A stretch of DNA of 64,000 nt from Arthrobacter alpinus (GTDB lineage Bacteria; Actinomycetota; Actinomycetes; Actinomycetales; Micrococcaceae), in assembly GCF_900105965.1 (NCBI RefSeq), contig NZ_FNTV01000001.1:3162001-3226000 (forward strand), written 5' to 3'. Positions within the stretch are counted from its first letter, which is position 1. Each line of letters starts with the position of its first letter. The notes below the pieces were generated by a model that was not told the DNA's origin, made no database searches, and worked only from the letters and a program-made list of their open reading frames with translations. Of the stretch, positions 16,513 through 26,106 are shown in pieces. A program made the position numbers and the translations under genes.

Positions 16513-18507
16513 GTGAGTTCATGGATTGAAGCGCTGCCCGCTTTCACGGTGGCGCTGCTGATGCTTGCCCTGCCCGGCGCTGCAGTGCTTGCAGCGTTGC
16601 GGATCCGCGGAGTTGTGGCGGTTTGCCTGGCCCCTGCCGTGTCCGTCTCTGTCATTGCCGTCAGTGCCGTCGTGGCCCCGCTGATCCATCTCTCTTGGAA
16701 CATTCCGGTGGTTTTGCTGGGCACGGCGATCGCGTCCGGTGCGGCTTGGGCTGCTCGGCGCTTCATCCCCACCCTCCGGGCAGCATCAACGGAGGAAAGC
16801 CCGCAGGCGGGGCTCGGGGCACCGCTTTTGGGCGTGCTGCTTGCCTTGGGACTAACGACGGCGCTGCTCACCTTGGTTGCCGCCACCCCGGAAGCATTCA
16901 CACAGGGTTACGATTCCGTTTTCCACCTCAATGCCACCGAATTCGCGGTGGAAACCGACAATGCCTCATCCTTCGCCATCTCCGGCTTTATTCTGCCAGC
17001 CGGCAAGGCGGCCTTTTACCCGGGGGCGTGGCACGGGTTGGCTAGCTTGTTGGCGATTGTCACTGGCGTCAGCGTTCCCGCGGCTACCAATATTGTGTGG
17101 CTGGCAACGGCCGGGGTGGTGTGGCCGCTCAGCTGCGTTTTTCTGACCCGCGTTTTGTTTGGCCGCCGCCCTCTTCTGCTGCTGTTCGCCGGCGTGATGG
17201 CCGCCGCCTTCCCCGCGTTCCCCTGGCTCTTGCTGCAATATGGCTCGGCCTACCCGAATTCGCTCTCCAACGCCATGGTTCCCTTGGGGATCGGCCTGGC
17301 CCTGCTGATCCTGCGCCCGGCCGTCCACACAGGCCTTGAACCCGTTCAGGCGTTGGCGGTGGTGGTACTTTTCCTCCCCGGCGCCGTCATGGCACAGCCC
17401 AACGGCATATTCAGCGTTTTGTTGGTCCTGACTCCGCTCTTGGTCTTTCTCGTCTTTGCCTGGCTGCGCACAGGATTCACACGGAGCAAGCGCGGTGGTT
17501 TCAGCCGCATGGCACTCCTCATTTTCCTGACGGCATTTGTGGGTGGCGCGCTCTTCACGCTGCCGCAAATTCGCAGTCTTTTTAGTTACACCAGCCCCGC
17601 CTTCCTGCTGTTCCCGGTGGCTTTGTTCCGCAACTTCACCCACGCCCCGGACCCGGTCTGGTTCCCGTCAGTGGTCCTCACCATTCTCGTGATGGTGGGC
17701 GTTTGGGCGGGGTTCCGCCGCCCAGGACTGCGTTGGTTGCTGGCGGCCTTGCTTCTGCTGACCTTGACCTACCCCTTGGCATCGGGGACCAACGTGGCCC
17801 TGGCCAACATTGTTATGGCCCCCTGGTGGGACAACCCGGAACGCGTTGGCGCGCTCATGCCCTTGCTGGCCGTGCCGCTGGCGGCCTTTGGACTGGTCGG
17901 CGCCCTCGATTGGCTCCGAGCCAGGTTCCCCGGCACCGCGAACTCCTCGTTCCTGGCCGGGCACAAAGGCAAGATGACGGCGGCAGCGACTCTCGCCGTC
18001 GTACTGGTCTTGTCCAACCCGGGACTCTGGCAGATCAACGGCGAGGTGGGCAACATGTACAAGGTACCGGCCGAACCCGACGGGCATGCACAGGTGGACG
18101 CCCAGGAGCTGGCCCTGATTCAACGGCTCGCGGACTACACAACCCCTGACGACGTGATCGCCAACAACCCCTACAACGGCTCGGCGCTGGCCATGGCGCT
18201 GGCGCGCCGGACCATGCTATTTCCTTACAGCTCTCAGGGCGATCTGAACGAGGACCTGTACACGCTGCGGTTCTGGCTCAATCGAGTGGGTAGCGACCAC
18301 GAGGTGTGTGCGGCGGCGAAACGGCAGGGCGTCACGTACCTTCTGGACTTCGGCACGGACTACATTCCTGCGTTCAACGATCCTCGTTCCCTGTACCCGG
18401 GAGTGACACTGGCACCCGATTCGGACGCCTTCACGCTGATCGCCAGTGAAGGACATGCCCGGCTCTACCGACTGGATACCTGCGGAGGAGTTCGGGTCCA
18501 ATCCTGA
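16513..18507 (+). CDS. Large polytopic membrane protein, DUF6541/GT-C-like
   Basis: 664 residues with about a dozen hydrophobic helices and a soluble C-terminal part of ~150 residues outside the membrane. GYDSVFHLNATEFAVE follows the third helix, in the first extracellular loop, where GT-C glycosyltransferases keep their acidic catalytic motif. This supports transfer of a sugar from a lipid-linked donor, but the acceptor cannot be named. The start is GTG 16513, with an AGGGA seven bases before it. DUF6541 is my best family guess from memory. It lies 33 bases after the PhnA-like gene. Confidence 0.75.
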   Translation: MSSWIEALPAFTVALLMLALPGAAVLAALRIRGVVAVCLAPAVSVSVIAVSAVVAPLIHLSWNIPVVLLGTAIASGAAWAARRFIPTLRAASTEESPQAGLGAPLLGVLLALGLTTALLTLVAATPEAFTQGYDSVFHLNATEFAVETDNASSFAISGFILPAGKAAFYPGAWHGLASLLAIVTGVSVPAATNIVWLATAGVVWPLSCVFLTRVLFGRRPLLLLFAGVMAAAFPAFPWLLLQYGSAYPNSLSNAMVPLGIGLALLILRPAVHTGLEPVQALAVVVLFLPGAVMAQPNGIFSVLLVLTPLLVFLVFAWLRTGFTRSKRGGFSRMALLIFLTAFVGGALFTLPQIRSLFSYTSPAFLLFPVALFRNFTHAPDPVWFPSVVLTILVMVGVWAGFRRPGLRWLLAALLLLTLTYPLASGTNVALANIVMAPWWDNPERVGALMPLLAVPLAAFGLVGALDWLRARFPGTANSSFLAGHKGKMTAAATLAVVLVLSNPGLWQINGEVGNMYKVPAEPDGHAQVDAQELALIQRLADYTTPDDVIANNPYNGSALAMALARRTMLFPYSSQGDLNEDLYTLRFWLNRVGSDHEVCAAAKRQGVTYLLDFGTDYIPAFNDPRSLYPGVTLAPDSDAFTLIASEGHARLYRLDTCGGVRVQS

Positions 18508-18532
18508 CCATCCAGATCTAAAGTCGCAGAAT

Positions 18533-18549
18533 GTGACAACTTTTGTCAC
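18533..18549. promoter_or_regulatory. Perfect palindrome upstream of the XRE-TPR gene
   Basis: GTGACAActtTTGTCAC, seven base pairs around three bases. It ends 12 bases before the -35 box at 18562, the position of an activator or autoregulator site. Confidence 0.6.
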
Positions 18550-18561
18550 GCTTTCCGCCCA

Positions 18562-18590
18562 TTGGCGTGCTGCAAGGCTTAGAGTTTAAT
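18562..18590 (+). promoter_or_regulatory. Promoter of the XRE-TPR regulator
   Basis: -35 TTGGCG (18562-18567), a 17-bp spacer, and -10 TTTAAT (18585-18590). Confidence 0.6.
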
Positions 18591-18619
18591 CACGATTCCG
18601 GCTAACAAGGGGCATGTCC

Positions 18620-19852
18620 GTGGGCAGCAGTTTTGGTGATCGACTCAAGCAAGAACGTTTGTCCCGCAATCTGACCCAAGGTGAATTGGGTGGCGAGCTT
18701 TATTCGGCCAGCTATATTTCGCTGTTGGAAAACGCCCACCGTGAACCCACCACGGAGATCATCAACCAGCTCGCGGAGCAGCTGCAATTGGCCCCTTCAT
18801 CCGTTGCGGCGTGGGAACGGCCCCGCTTCGATCAGGAGAGCGAATGCCTTCGACTCTCGCTGAGCGCCCGTCAAAGTTGGGACACGCGCGACTACTCAGG
18901 CGCCGCAACAAATGCGAATGCGGCAGCACGGCTGGCCAGTGCCAACGACGACGCCGTGACGTGGTGGAACATGATGTTCCTTGCGGCGAGTTCGCTGCTG
19001 CGCAATGGAGATCACGCCGAAGCCGCCGCCGTTCTCGGAAAGCTTCTTGGCCACACCCTCACGATTGAAAGCGATGGGCTTGCCCTGCGCGCGAATCAGG
19101 TCATGGCCGCCGCAATGCTGGCACAGGGAAGCTTGCCGGAAGCTATCTCGCACGCAACGGCGGCCGTTGAAATTGGATCGGGCGACAGCCCGGAGGAGTT
19201 CGCCGCCTATCTCCTCGCCCTGCAAACACTCATCGGCGCCCTGACCGAGGCAGGCCGGCTCGAGGAAGCCTGGACTCACGCGTTGGTCCTGGCAGATTCC
19301 GTCACGGATGAGACCCCGCCGCAGATGGCCGGTGAAATCCACTGGGTTGTTGGCAACGTCGCCTTCATCCGCCACGACGTCCGCACCGGTCTGGAGCATC
19401 ACGCCAAGGCCGGCCGACTGCTCTCCCCCGCCGCAGACCTGGCCCGCTGGGCACAATTCAACAAGGCAACGGCGTGGGTGCGGCTCATGGCCGGGGTGGT
19501 GGAACCTGCCACCCTGCAAGCGATCGAACGAAGTGAACTTGCGCACTCGGTGGTAGGCGCGACGGCGACCGAGACATTGGAGGTTTCGCTGCTTCGGGCG
19601 CGGTGGAACTACCTGAACGGGGACCTCACCGGCGCTCTGGTTCTTTTGGACACGATTGAGGCCCAGCCGGAGCAGCTGGCGCAGCACATCGCCGGTGATT
19701 CCGCCCTGTTGCGCGGCTTGGCCCTGCAGGGCTCGGACCGCCTTTCGGAGGCATACGCCGCGTTCGAATGCGCCCACGACAGGTTCACACAGGCGGGCGC
19801 TCTGGACCGGGCCGCCGATGCGCAAGAACACATGGCCAGCGTCCAACTTTAA
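18620..19852 (+). CDS. XRE-type regulator with TPR-like sensor domain
   Basis: About 410 residues. The first ~65 form a Cro/XRE helix-turn-helix (FGDRLKQERLSRNLTQGELG then YISLLENAHREPTTEIINQLA). The rest is helical and rich in Ala/Leu pairs with repeated TPR-like units from about residue 80 to the end, as in RRNPP-type and other XRE-TPR regulators. The AAGGGG at 18607-18612 is one base from ATG 18614 but seven from the in-frame GTG 18620, so GTG is chosen. It stands alone with its own promoter and a perfect palindrome upstream. No small peptide gene was found next to it, so the ligand is unknown. Confidence 0.85.
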   Translation: MGSSFGDRLKQERLSRNLTQGELGGELYSASYISLLENAHREPTTEIINQLAEQLQLAPSSVAAWERPRFDQESECLRLSLSARQSWDTRDYSGAATNANAAARLASANDDAVTWWNMMFLAASSLLRNGDHAEAAAVLGKLLGHTLTIESDGLALRANQVMAAAMLAQGSLPEAISHATAAVEIGSGDSPEEFAAYLLALQTLIGALTEAGRLEEAWTHALVLADSVTDETPPQMAGEIHWVVGNVAFIRHDVRTGLEHHAKAGRLLSPAADLARWAQFNKATAWVRLMAGVVEPATLQAIERSELAHSVVGATATETLEVSLLRARWNYLNGDLTGALVLLDTIEAQPEQLAQHIAGDSALLRGLALQGSDRLSEAYAAFECAHDRFTQAGALDRAADAQEHMASVQL

Positions 19853-19864
19853 GTCCTTAAACGC

Positions 19865-19930
19865 CGCGGGGGTCGTTGTTGCTTTTCGCACCAGGCAGAC
19901 CGGTGACGAAAGGCAACAGCGACCCCCGCG
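19865..19930. terminator. Hairpin between convergent genes
   Basis: CGCGGGGGTCG (19865-19875) pairs with CGACCCCCGCG (19920-19930); the inner bases GTTGC/GCAAC and TTTTCG/CGAAA extend the stem. There is no long T-run, so termination efficiency is uncertain on both strands. Confidence 0.65.
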
Positions 19931-19938
19931 CATGACAA

Positions 19939-20907
19939 TTAGACGAACGTGGCGCCCGTCAGGCGTTCAAAAGCCTCAACGTAGCGGGCGCGAGTGCGCT
20001 CAATGACCTCGGCAGGGAGTGCCGGCGGCGGCGTGTCCGAGGCCCGGTCCCATCCTGATTCCGGGCTGGCCAGCCAGTCACGAACATACTGCTTGTCAAA
20101 GCTTGGCTGGGCCTTCCCGGGTGCCCACAGTTCTGCATCCCAGAAGCGTGAGGAATCCGGCGTAAGAACCTCATCGCCCAGGGTGATGACGCCCGTGGCC
20201 GGATCGGTCCCGAATTCCACCTTGGTATCAGCCAGGATGATGCCGCGTTCCCGAGCAACCTCCTCGGCGCGTGAGTAGATTTCCAGGGTCAGCGTTCGCA
20301 GAGCCTCGGCGGAGGAGGCGCCCACGGTGTCCACCATGGTCTCGAAGGTGATGTTCTCATCGTGCTCGCCCACTTCAGCCTTGGCCGAGGGGGTGAAGAT
20401 GGCGTTTTCCAAACGCGAACCGTCGCTGAGACCGGCGGGGAGCGGCAGATTGCATACGGTTTGTGAGGAGCGGTATTCGATCAGGCCAGAACCCGTCAGG
20501 TAACCGCGTGAAATGCACTCAATGGGGAACATTTCAAGCTTCTTGCACACCATGGCGCGTCCGGCCACGGCGGCGGGAACGCCATCCTCAACCGTGGTTG
20601 CCACAAGGTGGTTGGGAACGTTGAGCTGTTCAAACCACCACAGGCTCAGCCCTGTCAGGATGCGGCCCTTGTCAGGAATTTCCGAGGTCAGCACATGGTC
20701 AAAAGCACTGATCCTGTCACTTGCCACCACCAGGACCACGTCGTCACGGCCAGCGAACGGGCCATCAGTAGCTGCACTCACCTCAGGGGACCCTGAGTGA
20801 GCTTGCGAGCTCTGGGAGGCCTCGGGGATGTAAAGGTCGCGTACCTTGCCCGAGTAGATGTGGGTCCAACCGGAAAGGGACGGTGCTGCGGGTATTGCTG
20901 AAGTCAT
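19939..20907 (-). CDS. purC: SAICAR synthetase
   Basis: Phosphoribosylaminoimidazole-succinocarboxamide synthase, 322 residues, cytosolic. It joins aspartate to CAIR with ATP in purine synthesis. Family motifs are visible: IYSGKVRDLY near the start, VVASDRISAFDHVL, the substrate loop with FPIECISRGYLTGSGLIEY, GIILADTKVEFG and LTPDSSRFWDAELW. The region around residues 35-50 (SSQAHSGSPEVSAATD) is a lineage-specific insert between the first two motifs. It follows purD on the minus strand with 12 bases between, and AAGGA precedes its ATG. Confidence 0.96.
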   Translation of the reverse strand: MTSAIPAAPSLSGWTHIYSGKVRDLYIPEASQSSQAHSGSPEVSAATDGPFAGRDDVVLVVASDRISAFDHVLTSEIPDKGRILTGLSLWWFEQLNVPNHLVATTVEDGVPAAVAGRAMVCKKLEMFPIECISRGYLTGSGLIEYRSSQTVCNLPLPAGLSDGSRLENAIFTPSAKAEVGEHDENITFETMVDTVGASSAEALRTLTLEIYSRAEEVARERGIILADTKVEFGTDPATGVITLGDEVLTPDSSRFWDAELWAPGKAQPSFDKQYVRDWLASPESGWDRASDTPPPALPAEVIERTRARYVEAFERLTGATFV

Positions 20908-20919
20908 GCGCTAAATTCC

Positions 20920-22212
20920 TTATGCCTGCGTAGCGGAATCCGCCACGGTAATTTCGCCACGAGCAGCCTTGGCCGCGATGTCGGTACGGTATTGCCCGCC
21001 CTCCAAGGAAATTTCCTCAATACCGGCGTATGCCCGCTCGCGAGCGTCCTCCAGGTCCACTCCCAAGCCAACAACCGCGAGCACACGGCCGCCGGCGCTG
21101 ATGGGGTTCCCGTCGGAGTCACTGCTGGTGCCCGCATGCAGCACGTGAACGCCGTCGAGCCTGTTGGCCTTCTTGAGGCCCCGGATGCGATCGCCGGTTC
21201 GCGGTGCGTCTGGGTAGTTCTCGCTGGCAAGTACGACGGCGACTGCCGTCTCGGGTGCCCAGCGCAGCTCGTCGATCTCGTCCAGTTGGCCCTTGGCTGC
21301 CGCCATGAGAATTCCGCCGAGAGGTGTCTTCAAACGTGCCAGAACGGCCTGCGTCTCCGGGTCTCCGAAGCGGGCGTTGAATTCGATAACGCGGGTGCCG
21401 CGGCTGGTCAATGCCAGTCCGCAGTACAGGACGCCGGTAAAAGGGGTGCCGCGGTGAGCCATCGCGTCGATGGTCGGCTGTGCAACGCGGTCGATGACCT
21501 CCTGCACCAGACCTTCCGGCGCCCATTCGAGCGGGGAGTACGCGCCCATGCCGCCGGTGTTGGGGCCTTCGTCGCCGTCGAAAATGCGCTTGAAGTCCTG
21601 GGCCGGGGCCAAGGGGACAACTGTGCGCCCGTCGGCGAGGACAAACAGGGAAACCTCAGGGCCGTCGAGGAATTCCTCAATGACCACGGTTCCGCCGACG
21701 TCAAAGCAGGACTGAGCGTGAGCCAGGGCTTCGTCGCGGTCTTCGGTAACTACAACGCCCTTCCCGGCTGCAAGTCCATCGTCCTTGACAACATACGGCG
21801 CCCCGAAGGCGTCCAGGGCGTCTGCTGCTTCCTGGGCGTTGACGGCAACTTTTGCCATCGCTGTGGGAACCTGGGCCTCCGCCATGACGGTCTTCGCAAA
21901 CGCTTTGGAAGCTTCCAGCTGTGCGGCTTCCTTGCTGGGGCCAAATACGGGAATCCCAGCCAGGCGCACGGCATCGGCAACGCCGGCGGCCAGTGGCGCC
22001 TCGGGGCCAACAACCACCAGGTCACTTTCCAGCTTCAGCGCCAGGGCTGCAACGGCGGCAGGATCACTGGCGTTGATCTCATGCGTTGGCACAATGGCAG
22101 CGATCCCGGCATTGCCAGGGGCTGCGTGCACCTCGCTGACGTTGGGGTCGCTGAGCAACGAGCGGACAATGGCATGTTCGCGGCCTCCGGGGCCAATGAC
22201 TAGAACCTTCAC
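20920..22212 (-). CDS. purD: Phosphoribosylamine-glycine ligase (GAR synthetase)
   Basis: 430 residues, usual family length. It makes GAR from phosphoribosylamine, glycine and ATP. The N-terminus MKVLVIGPGGREHAI is the family signature; the ATP-grasp domain follows with YVVKDDGLAAGKGVVV and VIEEFLDGPEVSLFVL, and metal-binding residues lie in TRVIEFNARFGDPETQAVL. It starts at GTG 22212 and has no ribosome site; a TAGTCT box six bases before it points to a leaderless mRNA. purC is downstream in the same operon. Confidence 0.97.
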   Translation of the reverse strand: MKVLVIGPGGREHAIVRSLLSDPNVSEVHAAPGNAGIAAIVPTHEINASDPAAVAALALKLESDLVVVGPEAPLAAGVADAVRLAGIPVFGPSKEAAQLEASKAFAKTVMAEAQVPTAMAKVAVNAQEAADALDAFGAPYVVKDDGLAAGKGVVVTEDRDEALAHAQSCFDVGGTVVIEEFLDGPEVSLFVLADGRTVVPLAPAQDFKRIFDGDEGPNTGGMGAYSPLEWAPEGLVQEVIDRVAQPTIDAMAHRGTPFTGVLYCGLALTSRGTRVIEFNARFGDPETQAVLARLKTPLGGILMAAAKGQLDEIDELRWAPETAVAVVLASENYPDAPRTGDRIRGLKKANRLDGVHVLHAGTSSDSDGNPISAGGRVLAVVGLGVDLEDARERAYAGIEEISLEGGQYRTDIAAKAARGEITVADSATQA

Positions 22213-22218
22213 GCTCCA

Positions 22219-22224
22219 AGACTA
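22219..22224 (-). promoter_or_regulatory. -10 box of the purD-purC operon
   Basis: TAGTCT on the minus strand, six bases before GTG 22212. Confidence 0.6.
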
Positions 22225-22304
22225 CTTTGCTTCTCCAAAGCGGCCGCAAAATGACGCCAAAGGGCCTGCCCTTCATGGCAGTCTGGCTCTGGCTGGGCCG
22301 GACA

Positions 22305-22310
22305 TATTAT
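22305..22310 (+). promoter_or_regulatory. -10 box of the proline dehydrogenase gene
   Basis: TATTAT, six bases before ATG 22317; the GAGGGC between them is too close to serve as a ribosome site. Confidence 0.6.
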
Positions 22311-22316
22311 GAGGGC

Positions 22317-23267
22317 ATGACTTTTGGAGACCACACCCTGCCTCTTGCCGCGGACACCTTACGTACATGGGCCCTTGATGAAAGCCTCAAAGCTAATGTC
22401 ATGGCCAACCCGGTTCTGGCTTCGGCTGCTGGCCGGATCGCCCGCCGTTTCATGGCAGGAGAAACCACCAATGACGCTTTGACCTTGATCGCTAAAAATG
22501 CCCACCGCGGCCACCTAACAAGCATTGAGTGCGCCGGCGAATCCATTCGATCAGAAGAGATTGCCAACAAGGAAACAGGCATCTTCACAACTCTTATCGC
22601 AGAGATGAAAACGCGTGATGAGCTGGCCACGGTATCCTTTGACCTCTCCCATATTGGTTCCGTGGTTTCGCCTGTTCTCGGTCTGGCCAACGCCCTAGCC
22701 ATAGCGGAAGCTACCCGTGATGCCGGTACTTACATCATGATTTCGGCGGAAAGCTCGGAACGCACGGATCTAGTCCTCGATCTCTACGAAAAGGTCTCCG
22801 ACGCATTCGAAGAAACCGGGATCACCATCCAAGCCCGCCTCCACCGCTCCCCCGCCGATCTGCAACGGGTCATGCAACGCTCCGGCCCCATCCGCTTGGT
22901 CAAGGGAGCGTTTCTTGAAGACAGTACTGTGGCGCATCCCCGGGAAAGCAACGAATTGACCAATGCCTACCTCGCCATGGCGCAGAAGTTGGTGACGGAT
23001 GGTCATCGGGTAAATCTGGCAACTCACGATTCCTCCATGGTTGAGTCTCTCAAGTCCCTCCTGGGCCAGAAGCTCAAGGGCGCGCATGTTGAGTTTGAGA
23101 TGTTGCAAGGATTGGGCACCGAACTTTTGGACTCGCTCAGTAATGAAGGTTACGCAACGCGGGAATACGTGCTCTTTGGCTCCGAATGGTGGCTCTACGT
23201 GCTGAACCGCATGGCCGAACATCCGGAGCGCGTCATCACGGCCCTTGCAGATCTCAACGATTTCTAG
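22317..23267 (+). CDS. Proline dehydrogenase (monofunctional)
   Basis: FAD enzyme of 316 residues that oxidises proline to pyrroline-5-carboxylate, probably at the inner face of the membrane with quinone as acceptor. The TIM-barrel motifs seen are TIQARLHRSPADL, RLVKGAF (the Lys and Ala of the LVKGAY block), NLATHDSSMV, VEFEMLQGLG, and the C-terminal YVLNRMAEHPER that carries the substrate Arg and Glu. The usual form of the last motif is RRLxE, so Asn in place of the first Arg is a minor deviation. No pyrroline-5-carboxylate dehydrogenase is adjacent. ATG 22317 is chosen because a TATTAT box precedes it at six bases. Confidence 0.88.
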   Translation: MTFGDHTLPLAADTLRTWALDESLKANVMANPVLASAAGRIARRFMAGETTNDALTLIAKNAHRGHLTSIECAGESIRSEEIANKETGIFTTLIAEMKTRDELATVSFDLSHIGSVVSPVLGLANALAIAEATRDAGTYIMISAESSERTDLVLDLYEKVSDAFEETGITIQARLHRSPADLQRVMQRSGPIRLVKGAFLEDSTVAHPRESNELTNAYLAMAQKLVTDGHRVNLATHDSSMVESLKSLLGQKLKGAHVEFEMLQGLGTELLDSLSNEGYATREYVLFGSEWWLYVLNRMAEHPERVITALADLNDF

Positions 23268-23505
23268 ACCGCACAGGAACCCATGATCGTCAATGGAGTG
23301 TTCCATTTCCGAGGTAACCACTAGTGAACAGGGTCGACGTACGCAATACTGCAATAGCAGCACTGCAGCACATTAGTCCACTTGATAGATTTACTCGCGG
23401 GCTGCCGTGATCACTCATCTGCAGGACTGTCTGGTAGTCAAAAGCGCCTGAGGCGCTCGGATCTCATCACGAAACATTCATATTTCTTCAGGGGGAAATA
23501 TCCAC

Positions 23506-25956
23506 ATGCGAGCAACCAAGCGCGCCTTCTTTATCCGAAGCGGTGCGGCGTGCGCCGCCGCTGCGGTTTTGATTGGCGGAACCTTTGCCGCCAGCACTGC
23601 CACCGCAGCACCTTCTACTAATACGGCGCCGTCGTCGATTGCCACAGCAATACCGAGCGCGCCCACCACGCAGCTACCGGCCGAAACGACATTGCCCGAC
23701 GGTCTGGCCGAGGCAATTAGGCGCGATTTGGGCAAGAGTATTGAGGAATTCAACGCCGATGGCACGGTGGCCGCCAAGGCAGCAGATGTGCAGGCCAGCC
23801 TCACTGCGGCCGATCCCTCCGCCGTGGTCTCAGTCGAGGGCGACACCATTAACGTCAAGACCTCCGATCCCGGCGCCGCCAAAACAGCTGCCGGCAACAG
23901 CAAGGCCAAGGTCTCCACGCCTCAGGCCCCACCGCTGGTTGCCAAACAGCATTCCGATCTAGCTACCGTGCTTGCCGACTACGCCGAGAAATTCGGCGTG
24001 ACCAACCTGCAATCGATCATGACTGACGGCAACGGCAACGTTGTGATCCGCACAGGCGATGCCATCACGGACAGCCCGGCACCCACGTCAAGAACTTTCA
24101 TGGCCTCCACCGAGTACTCCACGGATGACTTCGCTAGCAACTACGCCAACGTTGTCATCGAATCGGCACCCGGACCAGTTGCCGCATTCGCAACGGACGT
24201 CACCAACGGCCAGGGCTACCTGGCATTGGCCGGCAAATCAGTCTTTGCCTGTTCAATCGGGTGGAACGGCTTCGACGCTGCGGGCAAGGCGGCCGTCATC
24301 TCGGCAGGCCACTGCGCCGAGGACGGCACCGCAACCGAAACTGCCCTGTCCAACCCCGCCACCGAACCCGCAGTTGGTGGTCAGGGCGGAGGCTTCACAG
24401 CCGTCTTGGGCACCTTTGGCGCGTCACAGTTCGGCGGCCCCAACAATTCCCCTGTCACCGGTGACGTGAACGGTCCTGCCAGCGGGTTGGGAAACATCGG
24501 CACCGACGTTTCCGTCATTGACGGCATCAACCCTGACTTGAACCAGCTGGCCAAGGTTACCGACTGGACAACCCCTGACACACCGAAGAGCTCTGGTCCC
24601 GTCGTGACGGGTGTCTCGACAGCCGTTGTTGGCACCGATGTTTGCAAGTCGGGCCGCACCACCGGGTGGTCTTGTTCCAAAGTCGACGAGGTCGGATACT
24701 TCTTTGTCGCCGGGAAAAACTACCCTGCTGACTCCGCTGCCTGCGATCCCGTAGCCACCGTCCCCGAGTGTAACGATATCCGCGGCGTCCGAGGCTTTGG
24801 CTCAAAGGCGCTCGTAGCCGACCGCGGCGACTCGGGCGGTGCCATCATTGCCGGTTCCCTCGCAGTCGGCATGGTCAGCGCCGGAATTCCCGGTGTCATC
24901 TCATACGGAGTGGACCTCAAAGACGCCCTGGCTCACACTGAGGGCTACACGGTCAAGATCTCCCTCGAAACCCCCAAAGTCACTACCTCGGCTCCGGTTT
25001 ACCGCCAGGGCGCCGTGACCGGAACCCTGGCGGGCGCACCTGCCGGCACCACCGTATCTGTCACCATCGATGGCAAGACCACCGACGCTGCCGTGGGGCA
25101 AGGCGCAACATGGAGCGTTGATGCCCCCAACAAGTTCGGCACCTTCGACGTCACGGCCCAGGCCAGGAATGGTTTCAGCACCTCGGAGATCACCAAGGCC
25201 TCAGTAACGGTCATCAAGGAGACACTGGCCGCTCCAGCCATCACCAGCCCGGCCGATGGCAGCAGCGTTGCCGCCCCTGTCACCACCATCACGGGAAACG
25301 GCAAGCCCGGTGCTACCGTCGAGCTTTCCGGGGACGTCACTGGCACCGTCAAGGTTGGCGGTGACGGCAAGTGGTCGTTCACGCTGCCAAGCGCGTTGGA
25401 CGGCCTTGGCTGGTACACCGTGACCGCCAAGCAGATCCTGGCGGACTGGAACGATTCCGTCAAGACCACGAGTGACTTCACCGTGGCCCCGGACGCCCCG
25501 GCCGTCACCTCGCCTACCAACGGCCAGGCGTTCCTCTTCAATGAGGGCCCGTCGGTCATCTCAGGCACCAATATGGAAGACGCACGTGTCCAGGTGACCA
25601 TGAACGGCAAGCAATACAACGCCGTCGTGGAGGGCACCACCTGGAGCGTCACGCTGGACGCACCCCTGAACGCCGGCAACTACGCCATCACCACCGTTCA
25701 GCAGTGGGGCGATTTCCAGTCCCTGACCGGCACCTACGCATTCGTTGTCAATGCCGAGCCGCAGCCGGAGCCCACCACGCCGCCGGCTACTCAGGAGCCG
25801 ACCACTGCGGCCACCGCCGCACCGGCGCCCGCAGCCAACAATGACCTGGCCAGTACCGGCGCGTCCGGCTCCACAATGCTCCTTGGGGTGGCCGGTGGAC
25901 TGCTCGTCCTTGGCGGTGCGGCCTTCATGATTTTCCGCCGCCGTTCTTCAAAGTAA
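23506..25956 (+). CDS. Wall-anchored S1 (trypsin-like) protease with Ig-like repeats
   Basis: 816 residues. A Sec signal peptide ends near residue 34. A pro-region of ~200 residues follows, with the alpha-lytic-type LGKSIEEFNADG pattern, then the protease domain with His269 (SAGHCAED), Asp334 (GTDVSVID) and Ser443 (RGDSGGAI). After it come about three Ig-like beta domains (residues ~490-745), a Pro/Thr-rich spacer, LASTG at 781-785, a hydrophobic helix and RRRSSK. LAxTG is the motif of class E sortases, so the protein is probably linked to peptidoglycan. The AGGGGGAAA before ATG 23506 is a good ribosome site. The substrate is unknown; no sortase gene is in the window. Confidence 0.92.
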   Translation: MRATKRAFFIRSGAACAAAAVLIGGTFAASTATAAPSTNTAPSSIATAIPSAPTTQLPAETTLPDGLAEAIRRDLGKSIEEFNADGTVAAKAADVQASLTAADPSAVVSVEGDTINVKTSDPGAAKTAAGNSKAKVSTPQAPPLVAKQHSDLATVLADYAEKFGVTNLQSIMTDGNGNVVIRTGDAITDSPAPTSRTFMASTEYSTDDFASNYANVVIESAPGPVAAFATDVTNGQGYLALAGKSVFACSIGWNGFDAAGKAAVISAGHCAEDGTATETALSNPATEPAVGGQGGGFTAVLGTFGASQFGGPNNSPVTGDVNGPASGLGNIGTDVSVIDGINPDLNQLAKVTDWTTPDTPKSSGPVVTGVSTAVVGTDVCKSGRTTGWSCSKVDEVGYFFVAGKNYPADSAACDPVATVPECNDIRGVRGFGSKALVADRGDSGGAIIAGSLAVGMVSAGIPGVISYGVDLKDALAHTEGYTVKISLETPKVTTSAPVYRQGAVTGTLAGAPAGTTVSVTIDGKTTDAAVGQGATWSVDAPNKFGTFDVTAQARNGFSTSEITKASVTVIKETLAAPAITSPADGSSVAAPVTTITGNGKPGATVELSGDVTGTVKVGGDGKWSFTLPSALDGLGWYTVTAKQILADWNDSVKTTSDFTVAPDAPAVTSPTNGQAFLFNEGPSVISGTNMEDARVQVTMNGKQYNAVVEGTTWSVTLDAPLNAGNYAITTVQQWGDFQSLTGTYAFVVNAEPQPEPTTPPATQEPTTAATAAPAPAANNDLASTGASGSTMLLGVAGGLLVLGGAAFMIFRRRSSK

Positions 25957-26106
25957 CCCTGGCAGCTGGCGTTCGCAGTTAGGCCGCCACCGAACAACGG
26001 CAGTGGGTTCCGTTCATCTCGGATGGTACCCACTGCTGCTTGTTTCGACGAAACCAGATTGAGCCTAGACTTTGTCCACACCCCCACAGGACGTTCGGGA
26101 GGCACC

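Noticed and set aside
16505-16516. Three-codon ORF (MFG) overlapping the GTG start of the DUF6541-like gene, similar to the two leader ORFs
   Set aside because: It is too short to judge, no -10 box stands at the right distance, and the main start has a normal ribosome site.
20992-22203. Open frame of 403 codons on the plus strand
   Set aside because: Antisense to purD.
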